Positions 42,973 to 54,958 of a DNA stretch of 64,000 bases are shown here, piece after piece. Every line of letters begins with the position of its first letter. Positions within the stretch are counted from its first letter, which is position 1. The stretch lies in assembly GCA_029532415.1 (NCBI GenBank), contig JAQOTA010000053.1:3658001-3722000 (forward strand), given 5' to 3'. Below the pieces are notes generated by a model, which was given only the letters and a program-made list of their open reading frames with translations, made no database searches and was not told the DNA's origin. This DNA comes from Marasmius tenuissimus. Taxonomy: Eukaryota > Basidiomycota > Agaricomycetes > Agaricales > Marasmiaceae. The position numbers and the translations under genes are program-made.

Positions 42973-43896
42973 AGGTGAACAATGACCGTCACCGGGACAA
43001 TAGTTGCCTTTTTCACTAACTACGAATATCCGTCGAATATCCGTTCGCTTTTCCCGCTAGCCATATACGATCTCATGTATTCACCATTGTATTTTTCATT
43101 CTTATCAACGGAAGAGAGCAGCTGAGGGCAGTCGTTGTCGATGATCCGGCCTATCTCGGCTTTTGAGCCAGTCGCATTCGAGGAATGCAGTTGATCACGC
43201 GCACTTGACCTTGGGAGGAGTGAAGAAAGCTTAAAAAGGTCTTTAAAGTCTGGCTAACTTGTACACGGGGATTACGCGCGAATTAAACCTTCTGTAGGAC
43301 AAGCTTCTGCTATTTTCTCCACCAAGTCAGTTTTAAGGGGTGGGGCTTTCCAGGCCTCCGCGACGTGGCTCAGTTCCCAACCCTCTCAACTTTGCCTCAG
43401 CTTTCCAGGAATGGTGGTATGACCTTGGCGGACCTTAAATGTGATCCCCTGTGGGTTGCATGGATTGAGCTTAGTGCCATCGATAACTTAGGTAGCGCTA
43501 CGCTCACATGAACGTCGAGTAGATGGAGTAGAAATACAGGTTCCCAACGCCATAAACCCGGTGACCAATCCTTTGCGTCTTAGCTTATCATGTCGACCGG
43601 ACAAGACAGTGAATGCTTGAACCATCATTCATTCATTAATATCTTGTAAATAATAATCGGAGTAATACAGGTACAGAGAGACAATGCAATAATGTACATG
43701 ACTGGGTAGGGAAGCCATGGAATGGCTCCGGAATGCTGTATGGTACATGTCAGACTTAAGAGGGAACGGAATTGGAGCGTATGTATAGGCATGCGCGCGC
43801 CTGCGCCTTTGGACAAAGCATAGTTAAGATTGTCAGGACTCTAATATCGTTCGGGTTTGTGAAAGGAGATGAGGGCCGCGGGATACCGAAGAGTGA
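42973..43896. other. Intergenic, convergent 3' ends
   Basis: Between the R-SNARE (+) and RING gene 3 (-). No gene recognised; a GTGGGGCTTTCC tract near 43340 and AT-rich DNA at 43620-43680. Confidence 0.5.
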
Positions 43897-46104
43897 TCAT
43901 ACAACACCGACGCTAGTGGACTGGTTCGATAGCATGGAGGAGGCCATCGTTCTGCCCTTGCTTGGGCCCAATGACGACGACGAATAGGTCGAAGGCTTGT
44001 ACGTGAGAGTTTCTCGTGGTGGTGAAGTGGAGCCAACTGTAGCCGCCCCTTTCAGCTGCGCTGAAGGGGGCTTTGACGAGGACGAGATAGACCTGGTAGA
44101 ATTATTGGACCAGCCTTCGTATGGCTTATTGTGAGTTGCAGACTCTTGCTGACTATGAGGTCCAAGAGGGGAAGGACCGACGGACGATGGTGCCTGCTGG
44201 TGACCGGAATTCGAGGACACAGGGTATTGTTGTCCAGAAGCAGATGATTGTTTTCGTGGGGGTCGACGAGTTTCATGAGAACGGTCTCCATCCCGATTTG
44301 CGTCGCTCCCAGACCTCGTCTCGAGGGCCCTGTCTCTTTCAGGTGGGGAGCCAGCCGGGGTGTACGGTGCCTCCTTTCCCTCTCGAGACCGTTCGCTATC
44401 CTTCCTCCGACGTTCGTCCTCTTGCACCCTTCTCTGTCTTCTTGCATCCTCCATCGCTGCCGCCGCCAGACTCGCTTGTGAGTAGGAACTACTGGGGGTA
44501 ATGGTAGCAATAGGTCTGACCGGCGCAACCGAAATAGGTTGAGCCGGCGGAGAATCAAAGGACGACGAATCAAGGGAGCGAGAAGACGTGACAGTTCGAG
44601 ACGAGGAGACGCTGGAAGAGGGAGGTAAAAGCGACTTGTCGGAGCGTATGGGTGTATCCGAAGGGAAATGTTCGCCGGTCAGGTTGGGCATGGAGGAAGT
44701 GATAGTCGGTGAACTGTCGTGCATGATGGTCATAAATCGTGAGCGAAGTCGGTCAGCACCTGCTTGTCGGTAGACGACCGAATCTTGCGAGTCAGGAACT
44801 GAAGATGCAGCCCATTGGGAAGGGTCATGGTCAGCCTCGGAATCAACAGGATGAGGACGAGGGGGGTCGACAGATATGGGGGGTATCGGATTTGGGAAAC
44901 AGTCCGACGAGCGCGTGTTCTGATTGCCATTACACCCAGGTGCTGTCATGGAAAGTAAACTTGGACTCCGAGCTGAAGAAGGTGGAGTAGGCAATGGTGG
45001 ACGCTTTACACCCGTTACGGACAAAGCAGGATCCGATACCACTGCAGCCGGAGTGTTGGTTTCTGACGTCAGAACCACATCTGGATAAGGCAGAAGCTTG
45101 GCTGGCTCAAAGTCGGGTAGCGGAGAGAGGAAGTAGCCGTCATCCATGAGACTGGACCCTTTGAACTTGATGTCTTCCCTGCCGGAGGGGGCACCAAGAA
45201 AACCTTTGAGCGGGGGAGATCCTTCAGTCTTTGCCCCGATACGAAGGTCCCGAAGCTGTTCCTGCAGAGCGTCATTCTGAAGAAGATCATTGGAAGGTCA
45301 TCATTCAACAAGTCTCCACCAAGTCAACGTCATCACTTACAAGTCTATATTCAGCTCCGTCAGTGAGGTCCTCTATTATAGCAACAAAGAAATACTCACT
45401 TCCGCATAAGGATGTAGTCGGCCCTCACAGACGCTATGTCTCGCCACAGGCCATTCTCGATATTCTTGAGCTTCTCGATCTCGAGCGCCTTTGCGTCTCT
45501 CTCCCGTTGAAAGTCTTCTTGCAATTGCGTCAGTTCTTCCTGTAACCTTGCGGCCTCGTCTCGGTATTTTCGTTTTGTTTGCCTGAGATTAACCTTGGTG
45601 TCGTACATATGGTTGAACATCCGAACCACGACACGAAAATCATCGAACTACAATCGTAGTCATGAGATGAGAACTGAGCCAAAGGCAACCGTCACAGCAC
45701 CTCTGGAGAACGTGGTTGATCCTTGAGGAATGCCAAGCACTCATCCACCAAGTGTTTCACTGTTGATTCATCGCAACCATGTTCAACAGCGTTGGCAATA
45801 CGATTGAAGTAAGGACGAGATTCGTAGACCCGGGGCGCCCCTTCGATATCCACATGCAACCTGAATGCGCGGCGAGGGTCGTAAGACTGGCGACAGAGAG
45901 GGCAGCTGTTACGTGTAATCTTGTCGAGACAACTGCAATGGTGTTGCGCAAAGGGTGAGCAGTGCTTTGTTGTTCCGAGGACATGATGCACGACAAACCT
46001 TTCGCAGAATACGTGACCGCACTCGATGGCGGAAGGAGCCTTGAGATCACCATCGAAGGGTTCAAGGCAGACGTCGCAGACTGAGCCCGAGTTTAGGCAG
46101 AGCA
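43897..46104 (-). CDS. RING finger protein 3 (RING, coiled coil, Ser/Pro-rich tail)
   Basis: The start at 46104 gives MLCLNSGSVCDVCLEPFDGD. The RING spans CDVC, CGHVFCE joined over an intron to SCLDKITRNS, then CPLCRQSYDPRRAFRLHVD. A helical domain (VEHGCDESTVKHLVDECLAF) precedes a long coiled coil (YRDEAARLQEELTQLQEDFQ; RERDAKALEIEKLKNIENGL). The tail, about 450 residues, is rich in Ser, Pro, Arg and Gln, with a basic-acidic RRQRRVQEDERRRKDSER patch, and ends STSVGVV. Intron positions resemble those of RING genes 1 and 2: one inside the RING, one before the coiled coil. Putative E3 ligase, substrate unknown. Confidence 0.85.
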
Positions 46105-47510
46105 TGAATGAGGTAGAGGTGATTCCGGTTGTGAAGGACCGGGAATTGGGAAAGCCATCTGGTGTTGAAAGGAGTGCGAAATATATGAGATGCAGGCCTC
46201 CCACACGTGCCTTCCAAAAGCGGATTGACAGATCCAGAAAAAGGTTGTTTGGACTTCCCTAAGAACGGCGATGCATTGTGGACACGAGGCCGACCCGAAC
46301 GATGGAACAGTGTCAAGAAACGAACCATGTCAGGCGATCTCTTTCTGTTCATCACAGGAAAATGACAAACTTACCCTGGCCACTCTGCAACTTGTGTACA
46401 AACAAAGCAACAGCACCTGAATAGACCTCAACGCACATCGTGCGACCCCTCATCACATTTGCGTCTGTTTTCTGTGATTTGGAGGCTACGATTGTAGAGA
46501 TAGTGAATTTGTATCCGATTGAGAATAACGAATATAGCATACCTTTCTTCCGAGGGTTGTTTTGTCGGTCCGGGAATTCGTCTCGAAGACTCGGGGTCTC
46601 GGACACGACCTCGAGGCTTGCTCCAGGCCCCAGCGGCAATCTCGCCTATGTACCGACGATGAGAAAAACCGGAAGCGAACTCGACCCTAGACTTGTTTAC
46701 GGCTCGGCAGCGTCGAGGACTTTCCAGCTGCTGGAGAACATGCGAAGAATCACCACAAAACCTCGACTAAGCAGAGCCTTGACTCGATTCATTGTCCAGG
46801 TAAGCTCCGCATTTACGTGGGATGCGGGAAGCCCGTCGTCGATTGACGGAGGTAGACTTGGAGCCCAATTACAATCATCTATCGGCAACATCTCACTAGG
46901 GCCCTCGGGCTTCGCTAGAACGCACGAGGAGTGCCCGGGAGCGGCGAAAATGATGGCTGGTTCAAGATGTATAGACAAGGAGAGATCTAGTCCTTGTAAG
47001 TGTGAGTAAATGACGCTCGTTAAGAGAAGATAAGGAATAGTCAATGGTCCCAGCCTTTGGTTTTGAAGGCAGCATAGGTCAGTATCCGACAACTTCCCGG
47101 GCCTACCTCAAGCTGTTCTTCTTCAGGAGATCTTCAGTTCATAGAGTGGTAGTCAAGTAGCGCCTGTGAGGCAGTGAGTGTCAACGCGCACAACCGGAAC
47201 ATGGTGAAGAAGCCAACCTCGATAGCAACCTTGATCCAGTTGTTGTAGGATTAATTTCCTCGAGACTTCGGCTATTCCGGTCAGGATATATCAGAGATAG
47301 AGACAATTATTCGAAGAACAAGCACTAGTGCATGAATTCCTTTGCATGTGGTTCCGTATGCGAATCGGACATACTGTATGAGGTGGGGACGGTGAGACGC
47401 GTCAAAGTCGGGGTGGTCCACGTGTGGATACGTGGCCGTGGTCACATGATCATCATTTCACCTCCTTTCACTCGGCCAGCAATTTCTTAGTTCTCCTTCT
47501 TTCACCTCCA
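46105..47510. other. Intergenic between RING gene 3 and Sec61 beta
   Basis: Two rival frames exist. A 189-codon + frame at 46440-47009 has no family pattern. A - strand piece at 46380-46640 (LEVVSETPSLRDEFPDRQNN, then a GTATGC...GTAG intron, then SKSQKTDANVMRGRTMCVEV) looks weakly gene-like but no start, end or homologue could be assigned. A TTCACTCGGCCAGC stretch directly upstream of the Sec61 beta ATG is probably its leader. Confidence 0.4.
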
Positions 47511-47977
47511 ATGGTATGTTAACTCCCAGCTTTTTTCTTGCAGTGTACTGACGCACCATATAGTCTGACTCTGATTCACCCCGGTCGAATGGCAGCCCAC
47601 GCCCATCCACACCCAGCGGCGTAGCTAAACCGCCTGGCGCGCAGATTCGGTGCGTCGAATTAGCACAAGAAATTCCAGCTGGCAATACTCACCAATGACT
47701 TTAACTCTACAGGAGGCGTGCTACTGGCTCTCAAGTAGCCAAACCCAACTCTACACGGGCTGCAGGTGCCGGAGGGTCGTCCAACACAATGCTTAAACTT
47801 TACACTGATGATTCACCGGGTCTCCGAGTGTGAGTGTTGCTTTTGTTTTGAAATGGACCATATACTGAAAAGCTATGTAGAGACCCTTTTGTTGTCATTG
47901 TTCTTGCCGTCTGTTTCATTGGATCCATCTTCTTCCTCCATATCTCCGCCAAGGTTATACGCTCGTTTTCCAAGTAA
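47511..47977 (+). CDS. SBH1: Sec61 beta subunit of the ER translocon
   Basis: Small tail-anchored subunit of the Sec61 protein-conducting channel in the ER membrane. Exon 1 is the ATG alone (47511-47513), directly followed by GTATGT. Exon 2, 47564-47649, gives SDSDSPRSNGSPRPSTPSGV, the charged Ser/Pro-rich cytosolic tail. Exon 3, 47713-47829, gives RRRATGSQVAKPNSTRAAG and the conserved LKLYTDDSPGLRV. Exon 4, 47881-47977, gives the transmembrane segment DPFVVIVLAVCFIGSIFFLH and ISAKVIRSFSK. Total about 100 residues, the family's normal size. Introns: 47514-47563, 47650-47712 and 47830-47880. Confidence 0.95.
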
Positions 47978-49014
47978 TACAACTTCGCCCCTTTACGGAG
48001 TTCTTTTACGGCCAGACGCCTCTTGAAGGCGACCGAGCCGCACTCCATCCTACCGGACATCCCCATCGTGTACCAAAATATTGCTCTCCGAGAGCTGTTT
48101 ATCTTATCACGCTCCCTATACCTGGATGGACTGCAACTAAAGGATTTAAACCTTGCTATCACGTCGCCGGAGTTTCATGGCATGTTGTCGTCCACTGAAC
48201 GTCTACTTGCTGCAGCTTTTCTAGAAGGTATCTCACTCCAGCACGCTCTTGACTGTCCCCCTTTTGTGTCATCTCTCCTCGTACCTCCTGCGAGGCACGC
48301 ATTGACGCCGACACGACCCTGAACTCATCGTGCGGGACCTCATTTTGCATGATGCCCCGTTGGGCCCTCCGAGTTGTGAGGAACGAAAGCTCTTCAAGCA
48401 TTAGAGTTTGATTGAATGAAATACCTATATTACGCCGACGGCAATCTATTCGCTCACAGGTACCCTCGGTTTTTGAGGGCACGCGCTATTCTACCCATTG
48501 AGCCAGGGTGAAAGAGACAAGTCATTCTCGCCCACAATCCGCAGGGAATTCCCCACTACTACCGACGAACACGCCTTCATCGCATGTTGATGTTGAGCTG
48601 AACCTTCCTCAGCGTCTTTTCATGTGTTCTTTGTTCATCACCTAGTCGGAACACAATTTAGTTCCTGCACGAGGATTGCGTGAAGAAGCGCGATACGGCA
48701 AGGCGCGTTTTAAAAGGTCCATCGCTAACATGTAGAAGACGCCTTATCGTGCTGTAGTTCCACGACATGGACGGAGAGATGCCCGGTGTTTGCTGATGGA
48801 ATGAAGGATCGTTCTACGTTGGGAGCGATAACTTCCGTGAGAGTGACAGCCTTTTTACTTACACAAAACCCCGGGAAGGATGAGACGCAAAACGGTGTCA
48901 GTTGGACTGGGGTGCGTTCGAAGGTTAATGCCCAGGAGGAGTTTATCTATTTCCATAGAGATATCGCTAAGATGACCGTCTTCCAAGTTCCTTGTCCTCC
49001 ACAGATGGATGTGT
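47978..49014. other. Intergenic between Sec61 beta and the SET gene
   Basis: A 99-codon + frame at 48023-48322 without ATG (LYLDGLQLKDLNLAITSPEF) has protein-like composition but no known family. A tRNA-like A-box motif lies near 48480-48515 on the - strand (see rejected list). No gene is called. Confidence 0.45.
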
Positions 49015-50111
49015 CATGGTACCAAATTCCCCAGCTCCAGTTCACACCTCTGGCATGCACAGTCAAAGTACCAGTTCTTGGAGAGATGGCCCCGCCTGAC
49101 CCCCGCCTCATCTTTAATATCGATATAATTTGTGCACAATTCTTCGTTGACCTGGATATCCCGTGTCGTAAGGAAATGCATCTCACGACCATTGCGCTCT
49201 TTTCGAATGTTCGGTGAACAATCTAACGACGGAAAGAATTCTCAGCCACACCCACTGTGGACAGGATCGAATGAAATCTTACTGTGATTGAAATACGACC
49301 CGGAGACATACAATGCGTACCCCAGCATCTCACTGTCACCCGTCATCTCATACAGCCCGAATGCATTTCCTTGATCACGGCCAAGTATTTGGCGCACTGT
49401 GTCCGCGGTTTCGACGTATGGCCTGAGGGCCGGGACGATCGCCTTCCGTAAGAAACCATACACGCGAAGGTGAGAGTCGAGGATGTAAGGCTTTGACCGA
49501 ATGTATTCGAGTTCATTGCTCTGTAATTCCATGAACTGGGACCAACTCCCGGATAGCTCGTGGTCCTCTCGTGTTGCGGAACGAGATATATCCTCGTGGC
49601 GTTTGATGATCGCCGACGCAATGAAACGCACCATATCAAGCTCTAGGTCATCTAGTGCGTCAGGAAGTGGTTTGAGCGGGCTTTGTTCCGCGGCTCGCCA
49701 GGCAAGGTCAATAAACTCCTGCGTCGGGACGGGAGGCACGACGGGATTTGACGGGGTTGTTCCCGGACGCTTGTTTTTCTTCACCATCTTGTCTAGCTTC
49801 TCTATTGATTCGTTCATCTGTCCCAGGAGATTGACGCCACCCCACACTTGTTCATGTTCCCAGCTCTCCCTGCACTCCCCGCCACAGAACCAAACTCCCA
49901 GCCCATCTATCCTCGTGTTCCAGGTGCTCCGGTTGTGATCGAACGCGTAAGAGAAACACTGGGCGCAAACTTCCTTGCGATACTCGCGATATATCACGGC
50001 TGCGTATGGTGCACGGCAGGTAAGAACCAGTGTTCCTTTCGAGATCGGTTGAGTAGCGAAAACTCCCCGCCCACCGTAAGGTGTTGCTTTGATCACGTAT
50101 TGCTTGTCCAT
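49015..50111 (-). CDS. SET-domain protein, SMYD/Set6-like
   Basis: Probable protein lysine methyltransferase. The start at 50111 gives [20 protein letters not shown], the SET N-terminal strand G-x-G-V-F-A. A zinc-binding pair inserted in the SET (VCAQC ... WFCGGEC) resembles half of a MYND finger. The SET core then gives [13 protein letters not shown], interrupted by a GTAAGA...GTTAG intron at about 49218-49281, and resumes [20 protein letters not shown] and [11 protein letters not shown], the NH-x-C-x-P-N and E-E-L-x-x-x-Y motifs. The post-SET cysteines are [17 protein letters not shown], stop at 49015-49017. About 345 residues. An overlapping + frame at 48786-49217 is a shadow. Target unknown. 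Confidence 0.88.
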
Positions 50112-50423
50112 ATTGCTCTTCAGTCCGCTCAGGAGGTAGGACTATACGGAACGGCGAGCTTGGGTTGGGAACCGGAATCGGGGGGCAGTGGGCATCATGA
50201 AGTTCAGAGTCAAAAAGGGGACTAAAAAAATTTAGCAATTACATAATCAGAGCAACTAGCAGAGATACTACAAGCGATATCTACATTAGACTAAGCAGTA
50301 TTCATCTCACAGAGTGAAGAATAAAGATAAGTGCGCTTTAGCGCAGGTATATACTCACAGAATCGGATTGTCGCTTCCCTCCATGCGAACGCCGTGAGTT
50401 TAGCGAGGTAATTTATGGTCGGA
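50112..50423. other. Short intergenic between SET gene and RING gene 4
   Basis: 312 bases between same-strand genes; AT-rich, no gene. It must hold the RING 4 terminator and the SET promoter. Confidence 0.5.
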
Positions 50424-51714
50424 TCACGCTCCAGACGTCCTGCCTCGTCCGTACCTCGAGTACTCGTGAGGAGCTTTCGAGTGATAGTAAAGAGGTGTAC
50501 CGATCTCCGGTAGGCCCTCGTTGGTCGTCTGGCATGTCCAATAGGCACTGCCATCGACCACTTCACCGGGACCCAGCCCTAGACTGCCTCCACGTTTATC
50601 ATGTCGTTTGGTCTTTCCACTCGTTGCGGCGTGATCACCGAACGTCAGCAAACCAAAGCTTTCCACGATTTCAGGACTGCGTGTTTCTGTGTGGGCTGGA
50701 TAGCGTGGTGCCGGTGCGTAGATGGGAGTCATAGCAGAGCGAGGCGTCATGTATCGCGACTCGACCGCGGTGGACGGGGTCGCTTCGAGGTCGGTTGATA
50801 TTTTATGTGCCCAGGCAGGTGGTATTGTCACTATGGGACGAGGGGGTGCAGGAAGAGGGTTGAGGGAGGGGGGATATTCCTTCTTCTTGCCCTTTCCTTT
50901 CGAGTTCAATAACGAACGATGAAGCTCGCGTAATCTTTCGGCTTCCTTCTGGCTCTCTTCGAGCTGCCTGTGACGACGTTGAGATATTGCTCAACTGCAA
51001 TAGAGTAGGGTAGCGACGCGGAAACTCACCGTTGCAGGTCTTCGCGCTTTTTAGTTTCCTCCGCCATGCAACGCGCATTCTCCTCAGCCTTCTTCGTGAT
51101 TTCTTGAAGAGCAACTTGGAAGCTTTTGATTATTCGTTTGTCTTGGGTTTTCTTGGTTCTCAATTTTTGATAATCTACGACCAGCTTCCGGGCTCTGCGT
51201 ACGGAATGTCCCTGCAGATGATCGTCAGACAAGTCGAACGACTAGAACGTTCCGTTCCTCACCTCGTCATCCTCTCTGCTCTCGAGCCACTCATCTACGA
51301 AATCAAACAAGTCTTCATCTTCTGTATCATAGGACATTACTAGTCTTTTGATAAGATCATTTGCAACTTCGTCAGAGTCATTGTCAAGAGTTCGTGAACG
51401 GGGTGAGATGAATTCGATGTTGGTCCGTGAGGGACCGGGTGAAGAATACGGATCCACGTTGAGCCTGTGTATATCGCTGGATGAGAAGAGGGTCCGGCAT
51501 AGTGGGCATTTTTTGGTTGGATGGAATCCAGGCATCTATCGCGGGTCAGCAATCAATGAGAAAAAAAGCAATAACTGATAGTGAGCTAATAAACTCACGT
51601 CCCACAAAATATGTGCCCACATGAGATAAAGTGGGGTCTTTGGTTGTCACTATCCCAGCTATAGGGCTCAAGACAGACATCGCAGGTAGAAGACGCGTGA
51701 ACAGTGAGGACCAT
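50424..51714 (-). pseudogene. RING finger protein 4, with an apparent frameshift inside the RING
   Basis: Paralogue of the other RING genes. The start at 51714 gives MVLTVHASSTCDVCLEPYSW, then FISCGHIFCGT, the intron GTGAGT...CGATAG, and CLDSIQP in one frame. The next zinc pair KCPLCRTLFSSSD lies in another frame, starting within an A6 run (T6 on the + strand at 51509-51514). Downstream exons are coherent in that second frame: acidic VMSYDTEDEDLFDFVDEWL, coiled coil RRARKLVVDYQKLRTKKTQD and ALQEITKKAEENARC, then a tail rich in Pro and charged residues, ending GRGRTSGA at 50424. No alternative splice site restores the RING. Either a 1-base homopolymer error in the assembly or a recent disabling mutation; if the former, this is a normal gene. 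Confidence 0.6.
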
Positions 51715-52195
51715 TACTTGAAATTAGAGGGCGTTGCAAATCGTAAGAGGAAGAGAGGGAGGTATACAGCATAACGCGCGTGAAGCTTCTACGAGGTCAT
51801 TCGAAAGCCTTGAGGCTGATTGAAATTCCTGCGGAGAATTGATGCCTTGAGGTGCGACAGCCAGCTGCAGCTCGGAGCACGAGCGAGAATTTTATAAATG
51901 TGCCTTCTTGACATCGCGATACATTCAACGTGTTTCGTTGCTCACATGATGATGGATCGGTAACCTGAGCGCTGTCCCTTTGAAGACACTACTTTGTTCG
52001 TAGCTAACTGCAAGCCATCCAGATAAAAATTACATGATTGTACAATAACGGGAGAGCGTTGTCCTGTGAGCCTGTCAGAGGTGTAGGTCCGTATGACAGT
52101 ACCCAGTACCAACGGTTGCCTGATGTAAATACTAAAGACAATTGCAAGTGATCACAAAAAAACCACCTGAATCAGGACCTGTCGTAAAATTCTTC
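51715..52195. other. Intergenic upstream of RING gene 4
   Basis: No gene seen; contains the RING 4 promoter and the 3' flank of the next - strand gene. Confidence 0.5.
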
Positions 52196-54028
52196 TCAAC
52201 TCTCCGTCATGACTATGGCAAACAGGATGTCATGCAGCCTTCGTTCGATAATCCTCAAAGTGCCCAACGACACCCCAAACCCGAACGGAGGTGGCGTCCA
52301 TGGTACCAAAAAGCCCGGGAGGGCGGAGAGCATCGTGACATCCGGCGGCAGATCTGAATGATACCTTCGGGGACGATGAAGGATATCCTGTAGAAGGCTA
52401 CAGCAGTAGCAGCACTTCGAGGTGGCAGGGTGGGGGGAAGGAAAAGCGAAGAGGCCAGCGGGTGAGGAGGAGCTGGCACTGGCTCCGACTGACCGATGCT
52501 CCGACTCGAAGGATTCCCTTGGCATGCTCGTCGCAAGTGCTAGAGTGTGAAGTTTCCCCAAGAATCGCTCTTCATAAACCTCGCGCGAGAGGGATCTTGG
52601 TTGTGAATCATCGGGAGGCGCTATGGAAAGTGGAACATGATCGAGAGCCCGGCGAAGTGATTCGATGCGAGTAATTGTGGAAAGCACCTCGTCTTTGATC
52701 GTTGCCAGCACCTGATGAGGATTGTCCATTGGCAGGGAACGACCGTCCGTGGCTGGAAGGACTTGATCGTCAATGATATCCACTATCTGAATGTGGGGTA
52801 CCCCGAATCTTCTCGCATGGTTGAATAGCCCGGTGGCAGCCTTGAACCAGGTCAGCAAAGAGCTGATATAGCGGAGAACATGGTTTCCTTCAGTTTCGTG
52901 ATACGTTTCGCATGCGATCCGTTCGTCATCTATGACATTTGAAAGCTCAGCGTCCGATGAGAACCGAGGCAAGGAGGATCTTACACATAATGTGCAGCTG
53001 CCGCGTATCTATGTTGGTCTCCCGGTTTTGAGAGGCTGCAGGATGTTGTTTTCTGTATGGTCGAAGGTGATGGTGGAGGGATGGGAGAGAGAATAACGCA
53101 GATATGGGGTGGCTATCGAGAAGAGGAGATAGTATTTGAAGAGACTTGACGATAATCAGCAGTGAATCCTGGTTCGGCTCCATATGGCACCTGAACGCTG
53201 CGTTCATCAATTGCTCAAGAACGTTGCAAAGGAACCCGAACCACTCCTCGGCGTTCTCATCGCCGAAGAGGAAGCAAGGTGTCTCTTCCGAGTGGGTTAT
53301 GGGAATCGTGGAGAACCCGTAATCTTGGAGAGCATCGGAGAGCCAAGTATCACCAATATGCACTCGGGTCGGGTATCTTGAGTTGACCTGTCGCGCATCG
53401 ATGAGCCATCCCCGCAAGACTGTGAGTAGGTTTGCTGAAGGTGGATAAGCCAAGAGGTCAAAGGATGCGTCGACTCTAGCTTTGAACTCAGGCCAACAAC
53501 GACGAAGGGTGAATTGGTATAATGAGAGGAGATCGTGCGCAATGTTCGTCGATGTAGAGAGAAGCCTCGTCACTTGCAGGACGTCTGCCACATGGTGGGT
53601 CAAGGGTACGGAAGGACTGTAACTCTTTAGCGAGAAGGGAATTCGAGATTTATAGAGAACACTAACCTCTCGTGTAGTAGAAGCTGCCCAAAGGACTTGT
53701 TATTGGGTCGTACTTCTTGCATTGTGAATGAGGCAGCCGGTGGCACGGGGAAGAGTTGGGGAGTGCAGGTCGTATGGGTTGCAGCGACGGTCAAGCTGCT
53801 CTGCCATCCTCCTGCCACCACTACCGGCGACTCAACGGTTGAATCTCTTGACAACATTATAGCGACGTTCTGGTTAGTTTCCAAAGTATCCCAGTCAGCG
53901 CCAGGTTTCGGAAGACAAGCAACCGCTTGGAAATGCGTCCGCCAAATAGCTGTTGATAGGCCTCTGATACGACTCGCGAGTCGGAAGTGTTGGCCTTCTA
54001 TGTCCTCTGTATCACGGAAGCTGGGCAT
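52196..54028 (-). CDS. Unrecognised protein of about 570 residues
   Basis: I do not recognise the family. Three exons give a continuous frame: start 54028 (MPSFRDTEDIEGQHFRLASR), intron after LLLLHE-type sequence ending at an AAAGAG acceptor near 53634, a second exon through VADVLQVTRLLSTSTNIAHD, WPEFKARVDASFDLLAYPPS and EEWFGFLCNVLEQLM to LHIM, an intron at about 52933-52988, then DERIACETYHETEGNHVLRY, an acidic-aromatic middle, a Ser-rich KCCYCCSLL cysteine cluster and FAIVMTES. It is mainly helical in appearance with no signal peptide or clear membrane span. The CCYCC cluster could bind metal or be lipidated, but this is a guess. It lies between two RING genes on the same strand. Confidence 0.7.
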
Positions 54029-54958
54029 GGGAAATGGTGGGTGTCAGCTTCGGAGTCCCGAACCTTACCTGGTCTTATTCCGGGCCCAAAAGACTGCGCC
54101 CACATTCCAATACGTTGCGGGCGCAGGCAGTAGAGGTGGCATGGGGGCAAAGCTGTCCTAATTCTGTCTAAATCTGGCTATGTGGATCGATAGGACGTTC
54201 AAAAGTTATTGATCATGGCTTTGGTGGAGAACAGGTTGTGCAATAAGTTTGCAGATGTGAGCCGTGAGCAACTTGAATCCGAGGAGATCACCCACACACT
54301 CGAAACCGAACGGCCTACAGCCTTCTCGGGAGCCACAGCGCGATATGGAGGAGATATCTCGGTCGCGGATGGCTCAGGCATTGCACAGAGGAAGGCATGA
54401 AACCCGTAGTGCGAGGAGAGCAGTAAAATAAGGCACACATAGAATCGTATCACCACATATTCAGACCGTGTCCGAGGTTCCACCGCAAGGAATGAGGATC
54501 GAGGCGTACCAGTAGGCCTTGGTTTGAGGCCAATGGCTGTAGAAGGAACGAGAACAATGCAGCTTTGAAGTGGCTTATTAGGGTGACATGATGGTGGCTG
54601 AAACAAAGGATGTTGAGGTGATGGTCGGGCCCGCCGGCGATTTCGAAATCTTAAATGTCCCACGGTATCGGACAAACCGCCAGCTCAACACCCCTATCAA
54701 TGTTACCATCCTCACAATAAGATTGTTCCTCAACGATCGATAACCCTCATGTCTACTTTGTATTTACGCATATAACCCACACTCGACTTCTCATTTCTCG
54801 CCCGTTCGCTCTGCGGTAAGTATAGGAAATAGAAGGTATTTCATGCCCAATATCGCACCAGTCTGCTTTTCCTCCAGTTGCAGCTCGACTTTGGCCCAGA
54901 GAATCTCGCATCGGAAGCAATTTTCCCGTCCGTTTACCCTAACTGAGATGATGGCATG
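54029..54958. other. Intergenic between the unknown gene and RING gene 5
   Basis: ORFs on both strands (54199-54675 -, 54209-54400 +) overlap each other and have no family pattern. Nothing is called. Confidence 0.5.

Noticed and set aside
46440..47009. 189-codon + strand frame
   Set aside because: No family pattern; competes with a - strand piece showing splice-like signals; neither strand is convincing.
48440..48515. tRNA-like sequence on the - strand with an A-box-like TGGCTCAATGGG and a CCCTC/GAGGG stem
   Set aside because: The loop lacks the U33 position, there is no T-arm box, and no acceptor partner for the 5' end.
48786..49217. 143-codon + strand frame
   Set aside because: Antisense shadow of the second SET exon, whose NCSPN and post-SET cysteines lie on the - strand here.
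54199..54675. 158-codon - strand frame
   Set aside because: Overlaps a + strand frame in the same DNA, no splice or family support.
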